A DNA stretch of 64,000 nucleotides from Aromatoleum anaerobium (GCF_012910705.2 NZ_WTVG02000040.1:186001-250000), one strand, 5' to 3'. Shown: positions 17,032-24,836, counted from the stretch's first letter. The notes: a model not told the origin generated them from the sequence alone. Numbers and translations: made by a program.

Positions 17032-17848
17032 GCGCCATCTCCCCGAACTTCGGCAGCGCCACGCGTCCGCCTACCGCCTTCGCTGCGGCATGTGCCGCCG
17101 ACACCCCGGGGTTTCCCTTGGTCTCGCGGTCATCGTCGGCGCATACGACGAAGCGCAGCCTCGGAAACTTGCTCCGCAAAGCCCGGGCCACCGGGAGCAA
17201 ATTCCCTGCATTGAAGGCGACCGCCACCGCGTTGCCCGTCGCCTGGTAGAGCGTCGCGCCGGTCGCGTACCCTTCGGCCAGCAGCAGCACGTCCGCCGGG
17301 CGGCCGATCGCGAAGTAACAGCCGGCGAGGCGCCCGCCGGTGAGGAAGCGCTTGGTGCCGTCCGGGCTGATGAACTGCAGCGTGTGGAGCCGCCCTTCCG
17401 CATCGCGCGCCGGCACCATGATTTGGTCGCGCAGCACCCGCAGTCCGAACGCATGCACGCCCTTGGCGCGTAGGTACAAGTTATCGTCCGTGGCCGGCTT
17501 CGCCCCGTTCCAGAGCTTCAACGCGCGTGCTGCCGCCGCTGCTCTGACGCGCGCCTCTTCGTCACATCGAGCGCGCTGTGCGGCCTGCAGCTTGCGCTGC
17601 AGCTCGGCACGCTCGGCGGGCGTCATGGTCTCGTTGCTGTTTGCGCGCCAGGTGTGGTGTTCGCCCGTCTTCCACGAACCGAAGGCGCCGGCTGCGACCG
17701 GCTGGCGGTGCAAGACCGCCCAGCCGTTGCGGCTGCCGGCCTTGTCACCCTGCACCCGAAAGCGCACGAGCTTGCCCTCGGGCAGATCGAAGGGCTTGAG
17801 CGGCGCCAAGCCTGCCGCCGCGATGGCCCCCAGAAATTCAGAATCCAT
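17024..17848 (-). CDS. Toprim-domain protein (primase-like)
   Basis: The ATG at 17848 gives 274 residues. The N-terminal part has the short DUF7146-like region (GSWKTGEHHTWRANSN). The C-terminal half has the Toprim pattern: LLAEGYATGATLYQATG with the conserved Glu, then FVVCADDDRETKGNPG with the acidic triad. In related phages such proteins act as primases for element replication. It has no zinc finger at its N-terminus. It overlaps both neighbours, by 11 bases upstream and eight downstream. Confidence 0.82.
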   Translation of the reverse strand: MDSEFLGAIAAAGLAPLKPFDLPEGKLVRFRVQGDKAGSRNGWAVLHRQPVAAGAFGSWKTGEHHTWRANSNETMTPAERAELQRKLQAAQRARCDEEARVRAAAAARALKLWNGAKPATDDNLYLRAKGVHAFGLRVLRDQIMVPARDAEGRLHTLQFISPDGTKRFLTGGRLAGCYFAIGRPADVLLLAEGYATGATLYQATGNAVAVAFNAGNLLPVARALRSKFPRLRFVVCADDDRETKGNPGVSAAHAAAKAVGGRVALPKFGEMAHG

Positions 17849-18179
17849 CGAGCGCCTCCACAACCGCACCGGGAAACTGAGTGCAAATCTCGTTCGCCGT
17901 CGAGAGCTTCGGGCAGACAACCCGGAACGGCTCCTGCCCCGGCAGCGAGACCATCCATTCCCGGCTGGTGCGAGCGGCTGCAAAAGCCTGCATGTCCGCG
18001 AGCATCCTCTCGGCACCGGGCTGGCCTTGGCGCTTGTACATCTTCAACTGACGCACGATCTCGCGCCGCTGCGAGCGCGAGCCGTACTGCATCGTCCATT
18101 CGTAATCGACCAAGCCGGGCTGACGCGGGTTGGCATCACGGCCAAGGCCAGCCCCACGGGGATAGTTATCGTGAGCCAT
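17838..18179 (-). CDS. Hypothetical protein of the element
   Basis: The ATG at 18179 gives 113 residues (MAHDNYPRGAGLGRDANP); a GTG one codon upstream is possible. Its start overlaps the preceding stop codon as TGATG. The protein has a basic helical centre (SRSQRREIVRQLKMYKRQ) that could bind nucleic acid. No family is recognised. Its place before the Toprim gene suggests a replication or regulatory accessory role. Confidence 0.6.
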   Translation of the reverse strand: MAHDNYPRGAGLGRDANPRQPGLVDYEWTMQYGSRSQRREIVRQLKMYKRQGQPGAERMLADMQAFAAARTSREWMVSLPGQEPFRVVCPKLSTANEICTQFPGAVVEALDGF

Positions 18180-18448
18180 CACTTATCTCCATCCGGCAGA
18201 TGCAGCTCGGGCGGCTTCGTGTGCACGCGCAGATGCCCGTGCCCGGCGAGGAAGTTCCGGTACGTCGCGATCGCGACATTCCATGCCGCGTGCTCTACCG
18301 CGGCGCCGGCCTCGAGGATGTTGCCGTCAACGTCGATCACGGCGAGGCGGGCGGGGCGGCCGTCGAGGGTGGTGATGGTGAGGCCTTCGTGGACGACGCC
18401 GCTCATTGCGACGGTTTTCAGCGGGGCTCTTTTCGGGGCGGGGATCAT
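18179..18448 (-). CDS. Hypothetical protein of the element
   Basis: An 89-residue protein starting MIPAPKRAPLKTVAMSG. It contains a beta-rich region (TITTLDGRPARLAVIDVDGN) and no membrane segment. The stop codon overlaps the start of the next gene by one base. I do not recognise the family. Confidence 0.55.
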   Translation of the reverse strand: MIPAPKRAPLKTVAMSGVVHEGLTITTLDGRPARLAVIDVDGNILEAGAAVEHAAWNVAIATYRNFLAGHGHLRVHTKPPELHLPDGDK

Positions 18449-18517
18449 GACGTGCTTATATGGACGCCTCCCGTTTGCAAGGACGATTTGGTGTGTTGGG
18501 ACAGATAGGCTGCAGTT

Positions 18518-18706
18518 TTATATCCGGCCTGTGGTGCAGGCCGATGCCTGCTGGCCCTGATGGAATCCGCTGACCCGCGCCTCATTTCCTTTGGTGGACT
18601 CGAAGTCCGGAACGTCATACAGGCTTGGCGGGTCACGGTCTGACCTGTTTGCCATCACACGTTTTCGTACCTTCGCAACCTTTACGGCGGCCACTCCTTT
18701 CTTCAA
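18518..18706 (-). CDS. Doubtful small ORF beside the IS110 element
   Basis: A possible 62-residue protein (MKKGVAAVKVAKVRKRVMAN) lies directly left of the IS110 transposase. It may be the rest of a gene broken by the insertion, or part of the element's own flank. Nothing else in 18449-18728 looks coding. Treat as low confidence. Confidence 0.25.
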   Translation of the reverse strand: MKKGVAAVKVAKVRKRVMANRSDRDPPSLYDVPDFESTKGNEARVSGFHQGQQASACTTGRI

Positions 18707-18728
18707 AGTGGTTGATTGACGTTGTGCT

Positions 18729-19760
18729 TCAGCCCTGCGCGGGTTGAGTCACAAACTCCCTTTGGTACGTCCGTTCATGAGCGAGAATCGCCCAGATCGT
18801 CCGCGCCATCTTGTTGGCCAAGGCCACCACCGCGACGTTGAGCGGTCGGCGCTGGCGTAATGCAGTCACCCACGGGCCCGGATCCTTCGCGTTCGTAAGA
18901 ACCGCCCGGGCGCCGTGGATGAGCAGCGTTCGAAGGTAGGTGTCGCCGCGCTTGCTGATGCCAAGCAATTTGACTCGCCCGCCCGTGCCGGTCTGTCGTG
19001 GCACCAGTCCGGCGAAAGCGGCAAACTCCCGCCCGGACTTGAAGGTCTTGGCATCGCCCATGATGGCGACGGCGGCGGTCGCGGTCAGCGGCCCGACGCC
19101 AGGAATCTCGGCAATGCGCCGGCAGGCAGCGTCTTGCTTGAGCCAGTCTTTGATGCGCCGCTCGATAGTGGCGATCTCGGCATCCATCTTCTCGATGCGC
19201 GCCCACTGCTCGCGCAGGGTGTCGATGACGATCGCCGGCAGGCGATCCGACAGTCGTGCCAGGGCTTGCGTGATGCCCTTCCGGATGGCGGCTTTTCCCT
19301 GCGCCATGACTTCGCCGTATTCGGTGAGCAATCCCCGCAGGCCGTTGATCTGGGCGGTGCGGAACTTGACCAGCTGGCTGCGCATGCGATGCAGCGCCAG
19401 GATCGCTTGCTGTTCCTCGCTCTTGATGGCGACGGCCTTGACGTGCGGCTGCTGTACCGCCGTCCAGATCGCCCGCGCATCGTGGCGGTCATTCTTGTTG
19501 CCCGTCACGAAGGGCTTGACCGCCTTGCCAGGAAGAAGCTTGACCTGGTGCCCCAGCGCCGTGAGGCTCCGCGCCCAGTGCTGCGCGCCGCCGCAGGCCT
19601 CCATGCCGATCAGGCAGGGCTGCCGGTTGGCGAAGTGCTCGAGAAACTTCTCGCGCTTGAGCGGCAAACTCACGATCTCTCCCGTCTCCATGTCGATCCA
19701 GTGCAACTGGAACACCCGCTTGGCAATGTCGATGCCGACGACCGTTTTGCTATCATTCAT
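18729..19760 (-). CDS. IS110-family transposase
   Basis: The ATG at 19760 gives 343 residues (MNDSKTVVGIDIAKRVFQLH). The DEDD catalytic part shows VGIDIAK, GMEACGGAQHW and NDRHDARAI. The C-terminal transposase_20 part shows IPGVGPLTATAAVAIMGD and GLVPRQTGTGGRVKLLGISKRGD. It is full length. It interrupts a run of overlapping element genes between about 18.7 and 19.9 kb. IS110 elements have no classic terminal repeats and make no target duplication, so the exact ends were not determined. Confidence 0.92.
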   Translation of the reverse strand: MNDSKTVVGIDIAKRVFQLHWIDMETGEIVSLPLKREKFLEHFANRQPCLIGMEACGGAQHWARSLTALGHQVKLLPGKAVKPFVTGNKNDRHDARAIWTAVQQPHVKAVAIKSEEQQAILALHRMRSQLVKFRTAQINGLRGLLTEYGEVMAQGKAAIRKGITQALARLSDRLPAIVIDTLREQWARIEKMDAEIATIERRIKDWLKQDAACRRIAEIPGVGPLTATAAVAIMGDAKTFKSGREFAAFAGLVPRQTGTGGRVKLLGISKRGDTYLRTLLIHGARAVLTNAKDPGPWVTALRQRRPLNVAVVALANKMARTIWAILAHERTYQREFVTQPAQG

Positions 19761-19866
19761 CTCGGACCCTCCGGTTTGCCTGTGAAGATCTTCGTATCTT
19801 CCACCTTGGCACTTTGATGCCGTCGGCCCGTGAGGGTCCACCTCTCGATCGACCACCCCCGCAGAG
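19761..19866 (-). ncRNA. Candidate bridge-RNA region of the IS110 element
   Basis: The DNA upstream of the transposase holds no gene for about 105 bases and contains a hairpin at 19784-19801 (GAAGAT, six-base loop, ATCTTC). In IS110-group elements the left non-coding end is transcribed into the bridge RNA that pairs with donor and target DNA. The call rests on position and hairpin only; the guide loops were not identified. Confidence 0.35.
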
Positions 19867-20136
19867 TTATCCACGGCGCCGGGCGCCGCAGGTCCCTCTA
19901 TCACCGCAGGCGACCGGCGCGGTGGGTAACTCGTGTTCAGCGCTCACGGGGGGCGGGAGGCGTCCATACCATTTCCTTGAAGGAAACTCACTGGGCGCAG
20001 GCTCTGCACCCCTTTGGAAATTGCCGTGCGGCATGGCAATCCGCTTTCCGAACACGCCGCAGATTGGTGAGCCAGACATGCGGCGATTCCCGGCCCGGCT
20101 CGGGTCGGCACTCTCAGGATAGTTAGCGCGCGACAT
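19867..20136 (-). CDS. Hypothetical protein, possibly truncated by the IS110 insertion
   Basis: The ATG at 20136 is preceded by GGAG at a good distance and overlaps the end of the upstream gene by 14 bases. This gives 89 residues (MSRANYPESADPSRAGNRRM). The last third is Pro and Arg-rich and may already be IS sequence. No family is recognised. The strong start signal and the coupling are the reasons for listing it. Confidence 0.45.
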   Translation of the reverse strand: MSRANYPESADPSRAGNRRMSGSPICGVFGKRIAMPHGNFQRGAEPAPSEFPSRKWYGRLPPPVSAEHELPTAPVACGDRGTCGARRRG

Positions 20137-20563
20137 GACAATCTCCTTTCCGGATGCGGCGCAGGTTGTCGATTCGGATACACGTACGCCAGGCCTGTCC
20201 GGTGCGCTCGCCCGTCGCAACGTCGTAGGTTTCCATCGGGATCGAGAGGGCGGCGATATCCGCAAAACCATCGGCGCTGATGCCCACCACCTGCACCTGC
20301 TTGCCGTGGTTCTCGGGCAGTGCGCCGCGGCACAGTTCGCATACGTCGCCAATGGCCAGCCGCGGGCGGCTGGTGAAGCGCACGACGTTTCGCGGCAGCC
20401 GTCCGCGTCGGCGAGGAGGGTTGGCGACAGGCGGGCGCTCGTCGGTGAAGAGGCAGACGACGTTCGGCGCCAGCCGGCGGGAGGGATGAGTGGGGGCCGC
20501 GAACTGCCGTCTGGCGACGCCAGCGCCGATTGCAAACGCGGCGAGAATGGCGGGGGTTTTCAT
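20123..20563 (-). CDS. Hypothetical protein with N-terminal hydrophobic segment
   Basis: A 146-residue protein (MKTPAILAAFAIGAGVARRQ). The first 17 residues are hydrophobic and may be a signal or anchor. A CELC pair occurs near the middle (GDVCELCRGALPEN). The start overlaps the preceding stop codon as ATGA. Family unknown. Confidence 0.55.
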   Translation of the reverse strand: MKTPAILAAFAIGAGVARRQFAAPTHPSRRLAPNVVCLFTDERPPVANPPRRRGRLPRNVVRFTSRPRLAIGDVCELCRGALPENHGKQVQVVGISADGFADIAALSIPMETYDVATGERTGQAWRTCIRIDNLRRIRKGDCHVAR

Positions 20564-20850
20564 GCATCGCCCCCTGTCTCCGGGAGGGCGATCCGCACGC
20601 GCCCCGCGATATCTGTAGTCCGTTCTAGTTCGTCGTCGAGGGCGGAGATAGCGGCGTTCGACAGGTCGAGCAGCCGCGCGACAAAGCCTCGCATGGCGCG
20701 CGAATCGATTTCGCATGCAGGATCAAGAGTGCTATGCATCACGAGGCACAGCGCCGCGATTTCCGCAGCCGCTTCCACCAGAAGACCGTGCCGGGCCGCA
20801 CCCAAGGTCACGACGCCATTCTTCTTGCTCAAGTCGGGAGCGGCGCTCAT
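20560..20850 (-). CDS. Hypothetical helical protein
   Basis: The ATG at 20850 gives 96 residues (MSAAPDLSKKNGVVTLGAAR). It is helical and acidic at the C-terminus. It overlaps its neighbours on both sides by four bases (ATGA). No family is recognised. The coupling is the main support. Confidence 0.55.
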   Translation of the reverse strand: MSAAPDLSKKNGVVTLGAARHGLLVEAAAEIAALCLVMHSTLDPACEIDSRAMRGFVARLLDLSNAAISALDDELERTTDIAGRVRIALPETGGDA

Positions 20851-21140
20851 TTTCCACTCCCCTCGTTGTTGATGGACGGCATCTCCAGCGCCGCGCTCAA
20901 CACGGCGAAGTGCCTTTCCATCTCTTCTCTCTCGCTGTCGTGCGTGCTTGCCCAATCAGAGGCCAGATAGCCTCCGATATTGGCCAGCTTGTGGGCTTGC
21001 GAACCTTCGTTAGAGGAGTCGGCAATCGCCTGGAAGAGCGCACCCAAATCGGTGAAGCAGGAATACGCCAAGTTGGCAGTGCCATGGGCGCGGCTGACGG
21101 ATTTCCATGCAGCCAGGACAGTCGGATTGTTGGTTTTCAT
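20847..21140 (-). CDS. Hypothetical protein
   Basis: A 97-residue protein (MKTNNPTVLAAWKSVSRAHG) of mixed composition, probably a small helical cytosolic protein. The stop codon overlaps the next start and the start overlaps the previous stop, both as ATGA. Family unknown. Confidence 0.55.
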   Translation of the reverse strand: MKTNNPTVLAAWKSVSRAHGTANLAYSCFTDLGALFQAIADSSNEGSQAHKLANIGGYLASDWASTHDSEREEMERHFAVLSAALEMPSINNEGSGK

Positions 21141-21472
21141 GACCGGCCCTCCTGTGCAATCCGGAGAGCAGCGCGCGCCTGTTCAATCGACAGGTCGTGC
21201 ACGAGGTAATAACCGGCGTTGTCAGGCCCCACGCCCGCGCAATCGGCCACGATCGCGGCCAGCGCGGCGAACAGATCCGGCGCGGCGACGATCAGATGCT
21301 CGTTCGCGTCGGCTTGCTCGACGCCGACACCGGCGGGCAGGACTTGGCAGACAGGTAGCCCGGCGCCATGAGCGGCGACGATGAAGCGTTGTCCGAGGCT
21401 GCGCCACGGGCCGAGGGTGAAACGGGGGGAATTCGGGGTGTGGGCGTGCGTGCCCGATGCGGTATTACGCAT
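21137..21472 (-). CDS. Hypothetical protein
   Basis: The ATG at 21472 gives 111 residues (MRNTASGTHAHTPNSPRFTL). The segment VCQVLPAGVGVEQADANEHLIVAAPDLFAAL resembles small phage proteins that include an NAxLIAxAPDLLAAL pattern, which are frequent in early regions and of unknown role. It overlaps the previous gene by eight bases and the next by four. Confidence 0.6.
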   Translation of the reverse strand: MRNTASGTHAHTPNSPRFTLGPWRSLGQRFIVAAHGAGLPVCQVLPAGVGVEQADANEHLIVAAPDLFAALAAIVADCAGVGPDNAGYYLVHDLSIEQARAALRIAQEGRS

Positions 21473-21842
21473 GGCTGAAGCTCCGTGTCGTTTGGTCTGG
21501 AGCCAGCATCCCCACGCCAATGGGGCGGCTGGCGCGTGCGGGATTGGCGTACCGGGACAACGGAACCGGCGAGCCTTGCGGCTCTCCCGCAGCGCCAGCC
21601 ATAGAAACGGCAGCACATGCGGTGGACGTAAAAAATCCGCCTGGGTGGCGGAATCGTCCGCCGTCATCATTCGGGACGCCAATCCCGTTGCCTGTTGTTT
21701 GCAGGCGAGATGGATCATGCCTGCGAAGGGGCGAGTAGGTCAAGCACGCCGACATGCCGGCGGCGATCTTCCTGCGCTTCCAGGTCCGTTTCTGCCGGCG
21801 CTCCTGCCGGGAGGGTTTTTCGTAGGGGATCGGCGCGTTCAT
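21465..21842 (-). CDS. Ash/Icd-like phage protein (tentative)
   Basis: A 125-residue protein with a strongly basic N-terminus (RQERRQKRTWKRRK). The segment SMAGAAGEPQGSPVPLSRYAN resembles the GRAGxPxGxPVS pattern of Ash-type and Icd-like proteins from P4-like elements, some of which inhibit host cell division. Pattern memory only supports this. It lies between the KilA-N gene and the small coupled genes and overlaps both. Confidence 0.45.
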   Translation of the reverse strand: MNAPIPYEKPSRQERRQKRTWKRRKIAAGMSACLTYSPLRRHDPSRLQTTGNGIGVPNDDGGRFRHPGGFFTSTACAAVSMAGAAGEPQGSPVPLSRYANPARASRPIGVGMLAPDQTTRSFSHA

Positions 21843-22540
21843 GCGGCAACCTCCAGCCGCGCCGGCCCGGCCAGCGTGAAGGCCCGGTGCTCAGTGGCGA
21901 AAACTTCGAGCGCGCATTTCCGCTCCGCGTAGTCCAGCCCTGCGCCGAGCAGCACCGCGTTCCGCTCCTCGACCTGAACGAGTAGCGCCAGGTCTTCCGA
22001 GCTCAACGCGGACCGATCGAGGGATCTGAAAACCCCGGTCAATACCCAGGCAACGAGCCGCGCCTCGTTGATGAAGTGCCGCGACTCGGCTGCCTTCCCC
22101 TGCAGCTCATGGGTCAGCCGCAGGATTTCGGACATCACGCGGAACGATGCGGCCGCTTCCCGGCGCAGTCGCTCCTGATCGAGTTGCGGGTGCGTGCCCC
22201 GGAGCAGGTTGTCAATCTGCTCGTCACACCAGATTGAAAAATCGATGTCCAGCCATCGAGCGAATGGAACACCGAGCTTCGGGTGAAGCCATGTTCCTGA
22301 ATTACAAGCCTGTCTGGTATTTCCGCCGCGGCGGGTTCTTACAAAGTGGGATTTTCCCACTTTGAACTTTCGGCACAGCGCGTCGACGTAACGCTCCGTC
22401 TCCGGCAGCCGAAGCCATTCAATCGGCTTCTTTCCGAATCGCGTGGCTGAGGCCGTCGCATTGAACCAACCTTCCCGATCGAACTGGACAGGCTGGCCCG
22501 CGTAGTCGAGCGGGACGATCTTGCCGAGGCGCGAGCTCAT
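21839..22540 (-). CDS. KilA-N domain protein (phage DNA-binding/antirepressor type)
   Basis: A 233-residue protein. FNATASATRFGKKPIEWLRL and TWLHPKLGVPFARWLDIDFSIWCDEQI are the KilA-N motif, a DNA-binding fold common in phage antirepressors and Rha/KilA-like proteins. The C-terminal part is helical (RREAAASFRVMSEILRLTHEL). Its ATG overlaps the stop codon of the AlpA-like gene, so the pair is probably a regulatory unit of the element. Confidence 0.85.
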   Translation of the reverse strand: MSSRLGKIVPLDYAGQPVQFDREGWFNATASATRFGKKPIEWLRLPETERYVDALCRKFKVGKSHFVRTRRGGNTRQACNSGTWLHPKLGVPFARWLDIDFSIWCDEQIDNLLRGTHPQLDQERLRREAAASFRVMSEILRLTHELQGKAAESRHFINEARLVAWVLTGVFRSLDRSALSSEDLALLVQVEERNAVLLGAGLDYAERKCALEVFATEHRAFTLAGPARLEVAA

Positions 22541-22773
22541 TCCGAACCACCCGACAGTGCAGCCAGGTGACGACGGATCGCTCCGACGTTCCAGCGGGTG
22601 CAGGCCGGGCCCGTCTTAATCGGCTGAAGTTTTCCGGTTCTGGCATCACGCCAGATTGAGGATTCAGACTTGCCTAGGATTGCGGCGACGGTTTTTACGT
22701 CGACCATTGCCGCGTCGGGCAGGCTATCGAAATTCGACAGTGCTGTGGGGATGGTGCTGCTATGAGGTTGCAT
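22537..22773 (-). CDS. AlpA-type helix-turn-helix regulator
   Basis: A 78-residue protein. MVDVKTVAAILGKSESSIWR followed by GKLQPIKTGPACTRWNVGAIRRHL is the AlpA/excisionase HTH pattern. AlpA of P4-like elements activates the integrase gene and excision. It starts a run of overlapping genes down to at least 19.9 kb. The 96 bases between it and the hypothetical gene to the right must hold its promoter, but I could not fix it. Confidence 0.75.
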   Translation of the reverse strand: MQPHSSTIPTALSNFDSLPDAAMVDVKTVAAILGKSESSIWRDARTGKLQPIKTGPACTRWNVGAIRRHLAALSGGSE

Positions 22774-22869
22774 CGGTTGCCTCTCCTTGCGCCGGGTGGC
22801 GCTTCGTTGAGGCGGATGATGCTCAGCCGCTTAATCCGAGAGGAGCGGCAATAATTTCTGATTTACCTG

Positions 22870-23511
22870 CTAATTTTTACCCCCCTCGTCACGACAGGAC
22901 ATGATAGATGCGACGCACTCCGCCGCATACGCCGGGGGGCTGTCAATTGGGATGAAGCAGTCAATGTCTCCATGTTCGGCACGGCCGCCGCCCCATTGGC
23001 ATAACCAGACACGCCCTTTCACCCGCAAACCGTTGCCAGTCCATTCCAAGATTGCGTCCTTTCTGACCACGATTGCCAAGCGCCCGTCTCCGCCGGCATC
23101 GCCCGAAAAGGTCAAAATGCTCTGAAAACCGTCGAGGGCTGCTTCAACGCCGGCATGCCTTGCGTGAGTCCGGATGTACTTTGCAGCCTCTTTTTCGTCA
23201 TCTCCTCCTAGACACAGCGCCCGCGCGGCACGGACACGTGCGCTCGTCTTGGATTCTCCTGTGGTCTCGGCACCGCAGAGGGCCATCTTCTCGTGAAGGT
23301 GTATTGCGACTTTGCGTGGCTGATTACTCGGACGCCCTCGTCGACGGGCTTTCTTCAGTTCGAAGAATTCTTTTGGAAAACGCCCTCGTACGGTGGCTAA
23401 GTATTCGCCATTCTGGCCCGTCATGACGCCACCAAACGGGTATGAACCGTCATGAGACTTTGCAACAGATGCATGAATTTTGAATAGGGGAGTAGGTATC
23501 TGCTGGGTCAT
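22870..23511 (-). CDS. Hypothetical protein next to the integrase
   Basis: The ATG at 23511 gives 213 residues (MTQQIPTPLFKIHASVAKSH). It has a basic segment (FFELKKARRRGRPSNQPRKV), an Ala-rich middle and a beta-rich C-terminus (WTGNGLRVKGRVWLCQWGGG). No signal peptide is present. It follows the integrase by 11 bases and shares its direction. Family unknown; a cargo or accessory role is possible. Confidence 0.6.
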   Translation of the reverse strand: MTQQIPTPLFKIHASVAKSHDGSYPFGGVMTGQNGEYLATVRGRFPKEFFELKKARRRGRPSNQPRKVAIHLHEKMALCGAETTGESKTSARVRAARALCLGGDDEKEAAKYIRTHARHAGVEAALDGFQSILTFSGDAGGDGRLAIVVRKDAILEWTGNGLRVKGRVWLCQWGGGRAEHGDIDCFIPIDSPPAYAAECVASIMSCRDEGGKN

Positions 23512-23522
23512 GCTCGAGTTTC

Positions 23523-24749
23523 CTATCTCAAACGTGCCTGGTCGATCTGTACCACTTCCGCCCCCTTTCGCAGGCGGTCGAGGTAGTCCGCCCACTGCTG
23601 CATCATCATCTTGCGCTGGGGCAGGAACTTCGTCCGGTTGTACGCGGCGCCCAAGGCATCCGGCACACGGTGCGCGAGCTGATGCTCGATCACCGCTGCG
23701 TCGACGCCCAGGGTCTCATGCAGGATCGTCCGGGCCATGGCCCGGAAACCGTGTCCGGTGATCTCGGTGCGTGTGTCGTATCCCAGGCGTCGTAAAGCGG
23801 CATTGATGGCGGCATTGGACATGGGGTGCGCCCGGGTGCGCGCACCGGGAAAGACGTACCGCCCCTGCCCGGTGAAGGGTTCCAGGTCACGCAGGATTGC
23901 AACCGCCTGCGTCGGCAGCGGGACAAGGTGATCGCGGCGGGTCTTCATCTTCTCGCCCGAAATCGACCATTCGGCCTTGTCGAGCTCGATCTCCGTCCAT
24001 TCCATTTGCCGCAGCTCGCCAGGGCGGACGAACAGCATCGGCGCCAGGCGCAGCGCACTGCGAACGATCAGCGTCCCCGTGAAACCTTCCACGGCCCGCA
24101 GCAGTGCCCCCACTTCGGCGGTGTCCGTGATCGAGGCGAAGTGCTTGCCCTTGGGCGGCGCCAGTGCGCCGCGCAGATCCGCGGACGGGTCGCGCTCAGC
24201 GCGCCCAGTGGCGATGGCATAGCGGAAGATCTGCCCGGCTGTCTGCTTGGCACGGTGCGACGTGTCGACCGCGCCCCGCTCCTCGATTCGCCGTAGGGTG
24301 GTGAGCAGTTCCACGGCGCTGACCTCCGATGCGGGCCTCTTCCCCAGCCAGGGGAAGATATCGCGCTCGAGCAGGCCGAGCACCTTGGAGCTGTGCGACG
24401 GCGCCCAGCTCGGAAGCTGGCGCGCAAACCACTCACGGGCGATGGCCTCGAACGAGTTCGACGCGGCCGTAACACGGGCGAACTTTTCGGCTTTGCGGAC
24501 TTGGCCGGGGTCATCTCCGCCAGCGAGCTGTTCCCGCGCCTGGTCGCGTCCCTTGCGGGCGGCGGCGAGGCTGACATCCGGGTAGGCACCAAGGGCGAGC
24601 GTCTTGCGCTTGCCCTCGAAGCGGTAATCGAGCCGCCACAGCTTGCCGCCGGTCGGCTGAATCAGCAGGTATAGCCCGCGCTCATCGGCGAGCTTGCGGG
24701 CCTTTTCGGCGGGTTTGGCTTGACGTACAGCGGTGTCGGTCAGTGGCAT
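23523..24749 (-). CDS. Tyrosine integrase, P4-like (DUF4102 N-terminal domain)
   Basis: The ATG at 24749 gives 408 residues. The N-terminal arm-binding domain is of the DUF4102 kind (LTDTAVRQAKPAEKARKLAD, LALGAYPDVSLAAARKGRD). The catalytic tyrosine-recombinase residues are Arg242 (RPGELR), His333 and Arg336 (HGFR), His360 (AHR) and Tyr370. All are present, so it should be active. It lies about 190 bases from the tRNA-Ala gene, with three ATACCGTCA repeats between. That is the usual arrangement of an integrase beside its own attachment site. Confidence 0.93.
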   Translation of the reverse strand: MPLTDTAVRQAKPAEKARKLADERGLYLLIQPTGGKLWRLDYRFEGKRKTLALGAYPDVSLAAARKGRDQAREQLAGGDDPGQVRKAEKFARVTAASNSFEAIAREWFARQLPSWAPSHSSKVLGLLERDIFPWLGKRPASEVSAVELLTTLRRIEERGAVDTSHRAKQTAGQIFRYAIATGRAERDPSADLRGALAPPKGKHFASITDTAEVGALLRAVEGFTGTLIVRSALRLAPMLFVRPGELRQMEWTEIELDKAEWSISGEKMKTRRDHLVPLPTQAVAILRDLEPFTGQGRYVFPGARTRAHPMSNAAINAALRRLGYDTRTEITGHGFRAMARTILHETLGVDAAVIEHQLAHRVPDALGAAYNRTKFLPQRKMMMQQWADYLDRLRKGAEVVQIDQARLR

Positions 24750-24777
24750 GGCGGCATCCTTCCCAGCGTCCGTTTTC

Positions 24778-24836
24778 ACGGTATACCGTCAAGGGTAGCG
24801 CGATACCGTCAGGTGTACCGACACCTTTGACGGTAT
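24778..24836. repeat. Three ATACCGTCA repeats and a palindrome, right end of the element
   Basis: Direct copies lie at 24783-24791 and 24803-24811, exactly 20 bases apart, and an inverted copy lies at 24828-24836. The first copy is part of the palindrome ACGGTATACCGT at 24778-24789. The same word occurs twice at the left end. These are probably integrase arm sites, and they also overlap the integrase promoter region. Confidence 0.65.

Larger units (their letters stand above)
5997..24836. mobile_element. Integrated prophage-like or satellite-like element with packaging genes but no capsid genes
   Basis: The limits given are the outermost ATACCGTCA repeats, so the true ends lie slightly outside them. 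Almost every gene is on the minus strand. From right to left there are an integrase, an AlpA-like regulator, a KilA-N protein, small coupled genes, a Toprim protein, a DUF3987 protein, terminase small subunit, gpW-like connector, portal, terminase large subunit, coiled-coil protein and two tail-type proteins. Major capsid, prohead protease, tail tube, tape measure and lysis genes are absent. It could be a prophage with a large deletion or a satellite that uses a helper's particles. An IS110 element has inserted at about 18.7-19.9 kb. The core att sequence was not found by eye. Confidence 0.7.
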
